Source: Streptomyces luomodiensis
GTDB lineage: Bacteria; Actinomycetota; Actinomycetes; Streptomycetales; Streptomycetaceae
Length of the DNA stretch: 64,000 nucleotides
Reading direction: 5' to 3'
Assembly: GCF_031679605.1 (NCBI RefSeq)
Contig: NZ_CP117522.1
Coordinates: 9,980,494 to 10,044,493, forward strand
The number at the start of each line of letters is the position of its first letter. Positions within the stretch are counted from its first letter, which is position 1. A program made the translations under genes and the position numbers. Positions 27,264-36,001 of this stretch are shown piece after piece. Below the pieces are notes generated by a model. That model was not told the DNA's origin, made no database searches, and worked only from the letters and a program-made list of their open reading frames with translations.

Positions 27264-28391
27264 TCAGGTGCCGAGCTGGGCGGTGGCGGCGTCGATTTCT
27301 TTCATGGTGATGTTCTCGCTGCCGCTGCGGATCGCGATGACGGCGGCGGTGGAGATGACGTAGGTGAGGGCTTTGAAGTAGCCGCCGGTGCGCCGGTGTA
27401 GTTCGGCGGCGTGCTGGCTCAGGGCGTTTTCCTCGAGCCGGTACAGGCTCAGGTCGGCCTCGAAGCTTGCCAGGACGCGCCGGAACATCTTCTGTTCCTC
27501 GGTCTTGGTGCCCAAGGGGAGAGGGTGCAGCCAGGTCACCGGGAGCAGCGCGGTGGGGGAGGGCGAGACGGGTTCGGCCGGCCGTCCCGCCTGTTCGAGC
27601 CGTACCCGGTTCTCCTCGGTGACCCGGGTCAGGTCTCCGGCCAGGATGCGGGCCTGGTGCAGGCGGTGGCTGGCGCCGGTGCCGCAGAAGACGATGGAGA
27701 TGCCCAGCTTGTCGCGCAGATACTCGAAGTAGGGCAGCACGTTCGCCAGGTGCTGTGGCGAGGCGCGGTTGATGTCGTCGATGAGCAGCAGACGGGTCTG
27801 TGCTGTCTCCAGGACGTAGTTGACCGGCAGGGTCACGTCCTGGTGCTTGCGCATCTCGAGGACTTCCTGGAGGTTTTTCGGCTCGGGGTTGAGACCCAGG
27901 TAGGAGCCGATCTCCCAGATCCAGTTCACCTTCGGCTCCGGGTCCGCGGGGGTGGTGATGTGCACCACCGGGATCGTGTTCTGCTGCCTGCCGTTCGTGA
28001 CGGCTTCGATCTCCTTTTGTGCGGTGCGTCCCATCGCCCGCAGCAGGCAGGTCTTGCCGGTGCCCGGGGGGCCGTCGATGACTTGGTCCATCAGCCCGTC
28101 ACGGCACCCGCTGTTGCGGTGGACCGCCTCGACGACCGTCTCCTGCATGTGGGTCGTCGCGTCGGTGGACACCATCCGCAGATGTCGGTGGTAGGCGATG
28201 GCCTGTTCGTCTTTCTTCCTGTCCTCAGTGGGACTGCTGCCCGCCGACAGGACGGGCGGCTCCACTTTCTCGTCGACGAAGTGGGTCCAGCCGGTGAGCT
28301 GGAACAGCGGCAGGGGCCGCATCGGGGTTTCTTTCAGCTGCTGGCGCAGGCGGGCCTTACGTTTGGCACGCAGTTCGATGGTTGCCTTCAT
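27264..28391 (-). CDS. tnsC: TnsC/TniB-like AAA+ transposition regulator
   Basis: 375 residues. After a ~100-residue N-terminal extension (FQLTGWTHFVDEKVEPP) comes the AAA+ core: Walker A in QVIDGPPGTGKTCLLRAMG, Walker B in TRLLLIDDINRASPQHLANV, sensor-type GISIVFCGTGASHR. The C-terminal part is helical (LHRRTGGYFKALTYVI). TnsC forms filaments on target DNA and passes the target signal to TnsB/TnsA. Two adjacent ATGs (28394, 28391) follow GAGAAAGAAG. It starts 119 bp after the tnsB stop. Confidence 0.87.
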   Translation of the reverse strand: MKATIELRAKRKARLRQQLKETPMRPLPLFQLTGWTHFVDEKVEPPVLSAGSSPTEDRKKDEQAIAYHRHLRMVSTDATTHMQETVVEAVHRNSGCRDGLMDQVIDGPPGTGKTCLLRAMGRTAQKEIEAVTNGRQQNTIPVVHITTPADPEPKVNWIWEIGSYLGLNPEPKNLQEVLEMRKHQDVTLPVNYVLETAQTRLLLIDDINRASPQHLANVLPYFEYLRDKLGISIVFCGTGASHRLHQARILAGDLTRVTEENRVRLEQAGRPAEPVSPSPTALLPVTWLHPLPLGTKTEEQKMFRRVLASFEADLSLYRLEENALSQHAAELHRRTGGYFKALTYVISTAAVIAIRSGSENITMKEIDAATAQLGT

Positions 28392-28509
28392 CATGCTTCT
28401 TTCTCGTCACGGTCCTGGCTCACACCGGCAGACCGGCTCCGGGCAGGGAAACCTGTCGGCCCCGGGGCGGCCTGCGGCTGCATGGTTCACGGCCCCTGTC
28501 ACCGGTCGC

Positions 28510-30873
28510 CTACATCTCCCATACGTCGCCCTCGTCCTCGGCACCGTCATCACCGTCCGGATCGAGGTCGTCGAGGAGTTCCGCCTGGACGACCTCGTAG
28601 GCAGCTGCCGGTGTTCCGGCCGCGGAGGCGTCCAACGCGCTGCCATCGCCGTCGTCGGGGAAGAGCGCTGCCAACGGATGCGGAGCCTGCCCGCTGTCCG
28701 ACGGCTCCGTGCCGCCCGTGCCTGCGGGCAGCGCCGGCGGGGCGGGTACGGGCGGAGGAGCCAGAGGAGAGATGGGCTGCGCCGGGTAGGGCCGCAGCGT
28801 CGACAGGTCGAACTCCTCCAGATCCGCGTAGGGGTCCTGGGACGGCTGTTCGGTCTCCAACTCCAGCCCCTGGAAGGGCGGTTCGGTGCCGGTGCGCTTC
28901 GGCGGCGGTCTGCGACTGCGTCGTCTGCGGTCACGCTGTGCCAGGGACAGGGCGATAGCCTCCTCGTCCTCCTCGCTGCCGCCGGCCGCACGGTGCCGCT
29001 CGGCGTGCTCCTGCCACATGTCCGCGGTCCACGGGTCGGTGAGCAGGTGCCGCAGCCGGAAGTCGCAGGTCACCCAGGTGCCCGCCGTGTGGTCATACAG
29101 CCACACCCGCTCGGGGTGGTAGGGATCGAAGCGGCATTCCCACTGATCCTTGCTGCCGGGCAGCTTCGAACCGCCGCGCAGGAGGATCTCGCGGTAGTGT
29201 CCGGCGTCCTGCGCGACAGGCTGATAGGTCCGGTAGTCGATCATGAAGCCGCCCTTGCCGGGGGTGACCCACCGAGGCAGTAGGAAGAAGCGGTTCTGGG
29301 CGGGTGAGAGCGGCACGGGCCGGTAGCCACTGCGGGCGACCTGCACGGTGTACATGTCGTTGGGGGACAGCACGATGCCTGGACGGAAGGGGTCACGCAG
29401 CCCCGCATCAGGGGTCCGCTGGTACTCCAGAGCCACCCACTCCTGGGCCATCTGCTGGAGCTCGGCAATCGTGTACAGCGGCATCCGCTCGATGTCACGG
29501 CCCCGTTTTTTGTGGCTCCGGCCCTGCCAGCCATGCCGCACGTACTGGCTGAAGCGATGCGCGAGGGTGATGAAGAAGCTCTCGGCGAGCGGCTTGTCCG
29601 TCGGGGTCCTCTTGCGCGCCGGGCGGCGGGCGATACGCAGCCGGTCGCAGACTTCCTTGAAGTGCTCGCTCACATACGGGCTGCCCTGATCATAGATGAT
29701 CAGCTCAGGGTGGATGACCGGGCGGGCGGCCGTGGCTTCGGTGAACCGCTCGTCCGCCGCCCGCAGCGCCCCGAACGGCAGGCTGGAGGCGGCAGCCGCG
29801 CTCAGCGGGTCCCAGCCGGGCATCACCGGCCAGGGGGCGAAGGCTTGCGCCAGCATCAGGGTCAGGTCGATCGCCCGGGTCGCCCGGCCCACCCGTCCGC
29901 TCTCAGTGTCCCCGGCATGGCTGGGGGTGATCATCAGGGCGCACACGCTGTGGTTGGCCACGTCGATCAGACTGGTCATCTCCGTGGCGGTGGGCCGGCC
30001 GTCGTCGCCGCGAGCCAGGATCCGCAGGGGCGTGGTGTCGGTCTGGGTCACCTGTCCCGGGCGCAGGACGGCCTCGCGCCCGCCGTGGGGGAGGGGCGGG
30101 GTGGAGGCCAGGGCGGCGCGGGCCCGTGTCGGCCCGGCCAGGACCTCGGCCAGGCCGGACTCCTTCATCCGCAGGTAGAAGGTGGAGCGGGAGGGCAGCA
30201 GGGCCGCCGCGGCAGCCGGGTCCTCAAGTTCCGCCGCGTACCGCGAGCGCAGGAGGTCCTCCACCTCCTCGCGGATCAGATCAATGGTCACGTCCGACGC
30301 GCGTGCGCGCTGGGCCACTACCTCCTGCATGGCGGTCAGGCACCGCGGGTCCGTGAAGCCCCCCGGCCGTTTGTCCCGAGTCCCGGGCAGCAGGACGGCA
30401 GGGTTCTCTCCGGCCGCTTTCCACTTGCGCCGCTTGTCGGCGAGCGTGTGGGCGGAGCAGCGGATGCCGTCGGCGGCCAGGCGTGCCGACATCGCGGCAC
30501 ACCGCTGGGCCAGCGTCGTCTCCGGCCCGAACCCCTGCTCGTGCTCGCTTCGGCCCGGTGCCAGACCGGTGTCGATCTCCACCATGCGCGCCTGCCACAG
30601 CGCTGCCTCCTCCTCCCGGCCCTCCTGCCGCCCCCACCCGCGCAGGGCGGCACCGACCGCTGTCGGCGCCTCGCCGGTGTCTAGGACAGCGAAGTCTTCC
30701 CCGCTCACCAGCCACCGGTACGACACCGCCAGGGGGCCCTCGCCGCCATCCCGCGGCACCAGAGTGACCTGTGGCCCCTGCCAGGCCACGACCTCCCACT
30801 CGCGCGCCTGCCAGCGCACCCGCCCCCCGATGCACAGCGACGCCGAAGGCCGGCCCCCACGTGTTCCCACCAT
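28510..30873 (-). CDS. tnsB: TnsB/TniA-like DDE transposase
   Basis: 787 residues, full length. N-terminal DNA-binding helices (residues ~100-220), then the RNase-H-fold core: Asp in PGQVTQTDTTPLRIL (~280), Asp in LIIYDQGSPYVSEHF (~393), Glu in TDKPLAESFFITLAHR (~429). The Mu-C beta barrel follows (LSPNDMYTVQVARSGYRPV), and the last 150 residues are acidic and Pro-rich (LEEFDLSTLRPYPAQPISPL), as expected for a tail that contacts TnsC. ATG 30873 has AAGGGGG upstream. It begins 18 bp after the tnsA-like stop. Confidence 0.92.
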   Translation of the reverse strand: MVGTRGGRPSASLCIGGRVRWQAREWEVVAWQGPQVTLVPRDGGEGPLAVSYRWLVSGEDFAVLDTGEAPTAVGAALRGWGRQEGREEEAALWQARMVEIDTGLAPGRSEHEQGFGPETTLAQRCAAMSARLAADGIRCSAHTLADKRRKWKAAGENPAVLLPGTRDKRPGGFTDPRCLTAMQEVVAQRARASDVTIDLIREEVEDLLRSRYAAELEDPAAAAALLPSRSTFYLRMKESGLAEVLAGPTRARAALASTPPLPHGGREAVLRPGQVTQTDTTPLRILARGDDGRPTATEMTSLIDVANHSVCALMITPSHAGDTESGRVGRATRAIDLTLMLAQAFAPWPVMPGWDPLSAAAASSLPFGALRAADERFTEATAARPVIHPELIIYDQGSPYVSEHFKEVCDRLRIARRPARKRTPTDKPLAESFFITLAHRFSQYVRHGWQGRSHKKRGRDIERMPLYTIAELQQMAQEWVALEYQRTPDAGLRDPFRPGIVLSPNDMYTVQVARSGYRPVPLSPAQNRFFLLPRWVTPGKGGFMIDYRTYQPVAQDAGHYREILLRGGSKLPGSKDQWECRFDPYHPERVWLYDHTAGTWVTCDFRLRHLLTDPWTADMWQEHAERHRAAGGSEEDEEAIALSLAQRDRRRRSRRPPPKRTGTEPPFQGLELETEQPSQDPYADLEEFDLSTLRPYPAQPISPLAPPPVPAPPALPAGTGGTEPSDSGQAPHPLAALFPDDGDGSALDASAAGTPAAAYEVVQAELLDDLDPDGDDGAEDEGDVWEM

Positions 30874-30891
30874 GCGCCCCCTTCTTGTCCT

Positions 30892-31650
30892 TCAGGCCGT
30901 CCAGGCCACGGCGTCGGGCAGCAGCGGCTGCGCGAAGTCGAACAGCAGCCGCCGCTGCCAGAGCATCCGGTAGGCGAGGTCCAAACCCGTCAGCTCATCC
31001 AGCCCGCTCGCCGCCACCCCTGCCCGCAGGCCCGTCGGCTCCCTGAACGTCTCCAGCAGCGCCCGCCCCCGCCCGTCCTCGTCGCCCGCCGGGAACCGGT
31101 AGCCGGCCAGCCATCCCAGATTCCGCCCGCGCAGGCCCGACGGCTCGCTCACCTGACGCACCCGCCACCCAGCCGCCCGCGCCACTACCTGCAGTACCTC
31201 AAGCCTCACTGCCGGCAGGCTCTCCTTGCCGGGCGGCTTCAGTACCAGCACCTCACGCGCGCCATCGGCCGTGCGCGCCACGAAATCCGGGCACCAGCGG
31301 CGCCTCCGGCCTCCCGCCCGCCACCGCAGCTCCACCGGGCTGGCACTGAACGCCACCCAGGCAGGCTCGAAGTCCAGCTCCAGCGCCAGCCGCCACTGCC
31401 GCAGGCTGCCGCACACCACCGTCTGCTCCCGGGTCGCCACCGGCCAGTAGGTGATGATGCCCCTGCGACCCCGGTAGGGCACCGGCTCGCTCACCGGCCC
31501 GAACTCCTCCAGCGCCATCCCTCGAAGCCCGGCCGCGCTGCAGGAGTGCACCGGCCCGTACGGCTCGCGGTACAAGGCCACGATGTCCTGCCCTGCGCTC
31601 GGCACCACCTCGTCTTCCAGCAGGTCGCCAAGGCCTACCAGCGTGCTCAT
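30892..31650 (-). CDS. tnsA: TnsA-like endonuclease subunit
   Basis: 252 residues. Resembles TnsA, which cuts the 5' strands in cut-and-paste Tn7 transposition. The core has Glu in WRLALELDFEPAWVAFSASP, Asp in RRWCPDFVARTADG and Lys in EVLVLKPPG. In Tn7 TnsA the residue two before that Lys is Gln (Glu in other nucleases); here it is Val or Leu, so catalysis may be weakened. C-terminal helices (LDLAYRMLWQRRLLFDFAQP) would contact TnsC. ATG 31650. The tnsB start is 18 bp downstream. Confidence 0.78.
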   Translation of the reverse strand: MSTLVGLGDLLEDEVVPSAGQDIVALYREPYGPVHSCSAAGLRGMALEEFGPVSEPVPYRGRRGIITYWPVATREQTVVCGSLRQWRLALELDFEPAWVAFSASPVELRWRAGGRRRRWCPDFVARTADGAREVLVLKPPGKESLPAVRLEVLQVVARAAGWRVRQVSEPSGLRGRNLGWLAGYRFPAGDEDGRGRALLETFREPTGLRAGVAASGLDELTGLDLAYRMLWQRRLLFDFAQPLLPDAVAWTA

Positions 31651-31762
31651 CCCGGCCGCCCCTGTCGTGACACCGTGCCGCCCCACATACCAACACCTCC
31701 GTCGGCCTCGACATCTCCTGCGTGGGCCTCGTCTGCAGGCCACAGTGCCCTGCCGCAGGGCG

Positions 31763-32821
31763 TCACATCTCGCATGCCGACTGCCCCAGTTGCCAGGGCA
31801 GGCAAGAGAACTCACCCAGGTCCCAAACCGGTTGGGCGTGGCGCTCGTGGCTGCCGGGCAGCCGCACCGGGGCAGCATGTTCGGCGTGACTGTTCTGCGG
31901 GTCAAGCTGAGCCGACTGCTCGCGGTGGTGGCTCAGCCAGTGGCGTAACGGCTCGATGCCCACGTCGGCGTCCACGCCCCATGCGGCCATGTCGTGCCGC
32001 ACGCCCGCCAGCCACTTCTCCCGCGCGGAGCGGCCCCGTTTACCGAGCCGCTCGAAGTCCAGCATCCGTTTGGCCAACTGCGCAGCCTCGGGCAGAACCA
32101 CCAATGGGGCAGCACGCACGCTGAATGCCTCCAGCTCCACACTCCACGCTCGCTGCACCCAGCGATCGGCATCCGGCAGACACGTCCAGCAATACACAGC
32201 GACCTGGAAAGCGTCCGCGAACAACTGCCCACCCACAGCACCGAATTGCTGCCGCAGTGTTTCCCACTGCTGCTGCGCCGATACCGTCTCCGGAAGCTTC
32301 TCCAGTGAGACCGTCACGGGCTCGCTGCTGCGGTGGTCATCTGTCCATTCCAGATGATGGGCGCACATCCGCCAACGACCTGGAGAGATCATCCACACCG
32401 TCTCCGTCACTCCGCGCGAGAGCCCGCACCCGGAGCACAACGGAACGAGATGCCCCTCCCTCGGCGTCCACGGCCACTTCCAGACCGCTTCCTCCCCCTC
32501 GGGCAGCAGATGCCGCTGCGCCAGGCTCGGCAGCGCCTCTTGCAATGTCTGCACGGAAAGCCCGCACAGCGTGGCCAGATACCGAAGTCCCAACGGGTTC
32601 ACGTACATCTCGGTGACCTGTGGATAGGCCCGCACACGCTGTGGGTCACGGGAGGCTTGTCCGAATCCCACCCGCGTGAGCAGCTCATCCAGGTGCAGGC
32701 CCTGCCCGTGCGCCAAGCGGTTGACGAAGGAACCTGTTGACTCACCGCTGAGCGGCTCGACGAAAACCGGAAGCGGCTGCCTAGGACCGTACAACCCGCG
32801 TAACGAAGGCCTGTCACCCAA
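31763..32821 (-). CDS. tniQ: TniQ-family target-selection protein
   Basis: 352 residues. The TniQ N-terminal domain is clear: LPVFVEPLSGESTGSFVNRL then AHGQGLHLDELLTRVGFGQA. A zinc motif follows (LCSGCGLSRGV ... RMCAHHLEW). TniQ/TnsD proteins choose the target site and recruit TnsC. The frame is open to 33064, overlapping the divergent helicase start; I chose the TTG at 32821, which has a GGGAGG RBS 7 nt upstream and lies ~15 residues before the conserved domain. First gene of the transposition operon, 112 bp before tnsA. Confidence 0.83.
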   Translation of the reverse strand: MGDRPSLRGLYGPRQPLPVFVEPLSGESTGSFVNRLAHGQGLHLDELLTRVGFGQASRDPQRVRAYPQVTEMYVNPLGLRYLATLCGLSVQTLQEALPSLAQRHLLPEGEEAVWKWPWTPREGHLVPLCSGCGLSRGVTETVWMISPGRWRMCAHHLEWTDDHRSSEPVTVSLEKLPETVSAQQQWETLRQQFGAVGGQLFADAFQVAVYCWTCLPDADRWVQRAWSVELEAFSVRAAPLVVLPEAAQLAKRMLDFERLGKRGRSAREKWLAGVRHDMAAWGVDADVGIEPLRHWLSHHREQSAQLDPQNSHAEHAAPVRLPGSHERHAQPVWDLGEFSCLPWQLGQSACEM

Positions 32822-33054
32822 CGCGACACCTCCCGCGAACTCGTCGCCTTCCTGGCCCCAGCACTCGCACGAAATGGAGAAGGCCCTGGGGCACCACGAG
32901 AGTTCAGCGTCCCGCTGGCTCAGCCATTCCGCCCCGGCAAGAGCCGTCGCTTCACTCGAAGGGATGAAATCCGGCCCGGATCGCACCCGCGTCCGGGCGG
33001 AATTCTCACGATGAACGTCGGTAGGGCTCGCCGCAGACACCGACCGGAGGGGCA
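32822..33054. promoter_or_regulatory. Divergent promoter region between tniQ and the helicase
   Basis: About 230 bp between the two divergent starts, presumably carrying both promoters. No operator palindrome or sigma consensus could be identified by eye. Confidence 0.45.
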
Positions 33055-35427
33055 GTGCCCGCAACGATGACCGACACTCTGAAGACCCCGCTGCGCGGTC
33101 ACCAAGTCATCGCCACTCGAAACTGCCTCAACAGCATCCGCGAGGGGTTCCCCCGCATGACCGTGACGATGCCGACCGGCAGCGGCAAGACACTCGTCGC
33201 CATCCAAGTCGCCCATCAGGCAGCCCCGGTCGGCAACGTCCTGGTCGTCGTCCCCACTATTGACCTGCTCTACCAGACCGCCAACGCATGGCACGCAGAA
33301 GGACGCCCAGGCACTTATCTGAGCCTGTGCTGTGAGGACCCCGATCCCCTCCTGCCGGCCTACGACGCCCTCACCCGCGTCCGCAACGCACAAGAACTGG
33401 CTGCGCTGATCACGGCTGCACCGGGGCCGGTGACCGTCTTTTGCACGTACCAGTCGCTCAAGAAGGTCCAAAACGCGCACCAGGCACATCACCTCGCCGG
33501 GTGGGACCTGATCATCAGTGACGAAGCCCATCGCACCGCCGGCGACGCCGACAAAGCATGGGCACGATTCCACGACAACCACGCCATACCTGCCCGCCAC
33601 CGGCTCTACATGACCGCAACCCCGCGCGTCGTCGATCCGGAAGCCGCTGAAGGCATCCTGGCGGACAGCATCGTCGCGTCCATGGATGACCCCCGCCTGT
33701 ATGGCCCCGTTGTCTACCGCCTCTCCCTGGCCGAGGCCATCCAGGAGGGACTACTGGCCGACTATGAGATCGTCGCGGTCGAGGTCACGGACGAGGAAAC
33801 ACGTGTAGCTCTGAGAAACCTTCGGGGCTACAGCGTCACCGAGGAATCTTTGCGCCTGGCAGCCGCTCAGGTCGCCCTTCTCCGTGCCCAGCACACCTAC
33901 GATCTGCGGCGCACCCTTACCTTCCACACCTTCATCGCCGACGCCACAGTCTTCGCCCAGACCCTCCGCGAAACGGCGGCCTACATGCCGACCCACATGC
34001 GCTGCGCATTGTCCGCCGGCGCCGTCCATTCCAAGCAAGGAGTCGTCGAACGCCGACAAGTGGTCCAAGACTTCATCGACACGCCACAGACAGGTCAAGG
34101 CGGTGAGCAGGCCCCACGGCGAGCCGTTCTCAGCAACTGCCGCTGCTTTTGCGAGGGGGTCGACATTCCCTCCATCGATTCGATTCTATTCGCCGACCCC
34201 AAGACCAGCTCCATCCAGATCGTGCAGGCTGTCGGACGGGCCCTGCGCCAAACGCCCGGCCAGGGCAAAATCTCCCGCATCATCATCCCCGTCTACCTCG
34301 CCCCCGGTCAGTCGATCGCAGAGGGAGTGGAGAACACCCGCTTCGATCTCCTGCATCAAATCCTGATCTCCCTCAGCGTCTGGGACGAGCACGTCTTCCA
34401 CCGCGTACGGTTCCTCCGCGGTGAACTCACCAGGCGTCCCTACATCCCCGCACGGCCCGAACGCGCGGACGAGCTCATCGACATCTTCGATCTGCGGCAC
34501 GTCTCAAGCCCCAACCGGATCTGGGACATGGCCTTCGAACAGGCGGGAGCCTTCTACGAGCAGAACCGGCACCTGGACGTCCCCAGCAGGTACCTCACCG
34601 AAGACGGCTTCTACCTGGGGTGGTGGATCGGCCGTCAACGCTCGCTGAAACAGTGCAACATGCTCCTGCCCGAGCGCGCCGCCGCCCTCGACGGCATCGG
34701 CATGCTGTGGGAACACCCACGCCACAGCATCGAATACCACATGGAAGTCGCCAGCGACTACGTTCGTCAGCACGGCCATCTCGTCCCTACCGGTAATGAG
34801 TCCCACGGCAACGTAAAGCTGGGCCGCTGGATCGCCGCGCGACGCCACGAAGACCTCGAAGGCAACCTCCCGTACTGCTATCACCGAGCCCTCAACGAAA
34901 TCTACCCCTGGTGGAACAGCCGTTGGGATAAATCGGGACGCTGGCGTCGCACTTACGCCAGGGCCCTGAAAGCAGCCCGAGAAGGGCAACTGTCCTTCCC
35001 CGATGCCGCCTCCGACTCAGGCTCTGCTCTCACACACTGGCTCGAGGAACAGATCACCCGACTCTTCCAACTGACACGCACCCAATGGGACCTGCTGGGA
35101 GCACTGCCCTTGAACCACCCCCTCGCCTACCTGCTGCGCCGTCCCCGCGGGGCGTCGCAGCGGGCCTTCAGCAGGGGCTTGCACGGTGCCTACCTCTTCT
35201 GGCGACGCCACGAACACCTTGACGTCCCCTACGGTTACATGCACGAGGAGGGCGGCTACAGCCTCCACCTGGGGCGCTGGATCGCGGCCCGACGCCGACA
35301 GGTAACCCAGCTCAGAGCTGAGGAACTCGCCGCCCTCGAAGCCCTCGACATGCGCTGGATCCCTCGCCCCAGCTCACCAGGCCCGTTCCTGGTCGACTAC
35401 TCGGCCATAAACAACCGAGCTTGTTGA
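33055..35427 (+). CDS. SF2 DEAD/DEAH-box helicase with helicase-associated (HA) repeats
   Basis: 790 residues. Motif I TVTMPTGSGKTLVAIQ (~40), motif II IISDEAHRTAGD (~153), motif III LYMTATPRVV (~185), motif VI IQIVQAVGRALRQTPG (~391). The C-terminal 330 residues contain three HA-type units, each with an aromatic-rich core and a closing G-x-W-I-x-x-R (FYLGWWIGRQR, VKLGRWIAARR, LHLGRWIAARR). Such helicases are common on actinobacterial mobile DNA; function is unknown, DNA binding is likely. GTG 33055 has GGAGG 6 nt upstream. Divergent from tniQ; whether it belongs to the transposon is open. Confidence 0.88.
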   Translation: MPATMTDTLKTPLRGHQVIATRNCLNSIREGFPRMTVTMPTGSGKTLVAIQVAHQAAPVGNVLVVVPTIDLLYQTANAWHAEGRPGTYLSLCCEDPDPLLPAYDALTRVRNAQELAALITAAPGPVTVFCTYQSLKKVQNAHQAHHLAGWDLIISDEAHRTAGDADKAWARFHDNHAIPARHRLYMTATPRVVDPEAAEGILADSIVASMDDPRLYGPVVYRLSLAEAIQEGLLADYEIVAVEVTDEETRVALRNLRGYSVTEESLRLAAAQVALLRAQHTYDLRRTLTFHTFIADATVFAQTLRETAAYMPTHMRCALSAGAVHSKQGVVERRQVVQDFIDTPQTGQGGEQAPRRAVLSNCRCFCEGVDIPSIDSILFADPKTSSIQIVQAVGRALRQTPGQGKISRIIIPVYLAPGQSIAEGVENTRFDLLHQILISLSVWDEHVFHRVRFLRGELTRRPYIPARPERADELIDIFDLRHVSSPNRIWDMAFEQAGAFYEQNRHLDVPSRYLTEDGFYLGWWIGRQRSLKQCNMLLPERAAALDGIGMLWEHPRHSIEYHMEVASDYVRQHGHLVPTGNESHGNVKLGRWIAARRHEDLEGNLPYCYHRALNEIYPWWNSRWDKSGRWRRTYARALKAAREGQLSFPDAASDSGSALTHWLEEQITRLFQLTRTQWDLLGALPLNHPLAYLLRRPRGASQRAFSRGLHGAYLFWRRHEHLDVPYGYMHEEGGYSLHLGRWIAARRRQVTQLRAEELAALEALDMRWIPRPSSPGPFLVDYSAINNRAC

Positions 35428-35530
35428 CCAGTCGCTGCATCCCCTGAGGGCCTGTGCTTCCGGCGGCCTCTGCCAGGGCCCAGCCGTTCTCGCGTTCCGC
35501 CTCGCTGAGCAGTCCCCACAGGCAGGACAA
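35418..35530 (-). pseudogene. IS701-family transposase fragment
   Basis: About 38 residues match an internal N-terminal block of IS701 transposases: GLLSEAERENGWALAEAAG then PQGMQRLVNKL. Both ends are missing. It overlaps the helicase stop, so the IS remnant marks the right edge of that block. Confidence 0.62.
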
Positions 35531-35755
35531 CTGCCCATATGTCGGCCGACCTCTATTTCTTCCACCACGGAGTGATCAACGATCTGCACGCGCCACGTCA
35601 CGGAGTGTCGATGCAGTACTGGGCCCGTCACCACCCGGAGACGCTGGCGGTATCTCAACAAAGCCGCCAACGCGGTTACACGGTGACGCGCCGCCAGGCC
35701 TCTCAACATGTGCCGGGCTGCGGTGGTCCGGCACATTTCTGGGAGGGCAACCGGG

Positions 35756-36001
35756 TTGGATACAGCAACCGTCATCCTGACGATCGCCTCGATCGTCACC
35801 GGCAAGGTCTGTCTGCTCGTCGGGCTGTGGCTGCGTCTGCGGTGGCGGACTCGGCACGAGCATGTACAGCGCGAGCACCTCACCTCGTTGACCCGGTCGA
35901 TCGTGCAAGGTGGTCAAGGGGAGGTTGTGGAGCAGCGGCCCGACGGACACAGCGTCCGCATCAAGATCACCAGGAGTTCGGGGGAGAAGAGCGCGGCGTG
36001 A
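35756..36001 (+). CDS. Small single-pass membrane protein upstream of a sigma factor
   Basis: 81 residues: transmembrane helix near the start (VILTIASIVTGKVCLLVGLW) then a basic soluble domain (HSVRIKITRSSGEKSAA). TTG 35756 has GGGAGG upstream; a longer version from 35708 is possible. The stop overlaps the sigma-factor GTG start by four bases (GTGA), so they are translated together. An anti-sigma or membrane-tether role is possible but not shown by the sequence. Confidence 0.5.
   Translation: MDTATVILTIASIVTGKVCLLVGLWLRLRWRTRHEHVQREHLTSLTRSIVQGGQGEVVEQRPDGHSVRIKITRSSGEKSAA

Noticed and set aside
19810..28958. Long open frames on the + strand across the leftward gene block
   Set aside because: High GC opens antisense frames. 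They lack family motifs, while the - strand frames carry catalytic motifs and RBSs.
26440..33064. CRISPR-associated transposon (CAST)
   Set aside because: No Cas12k or Cascade gene, no repeat-spacer array seen within the window. TniQ is present but is also found in Tn7-like elements without CRISPR.
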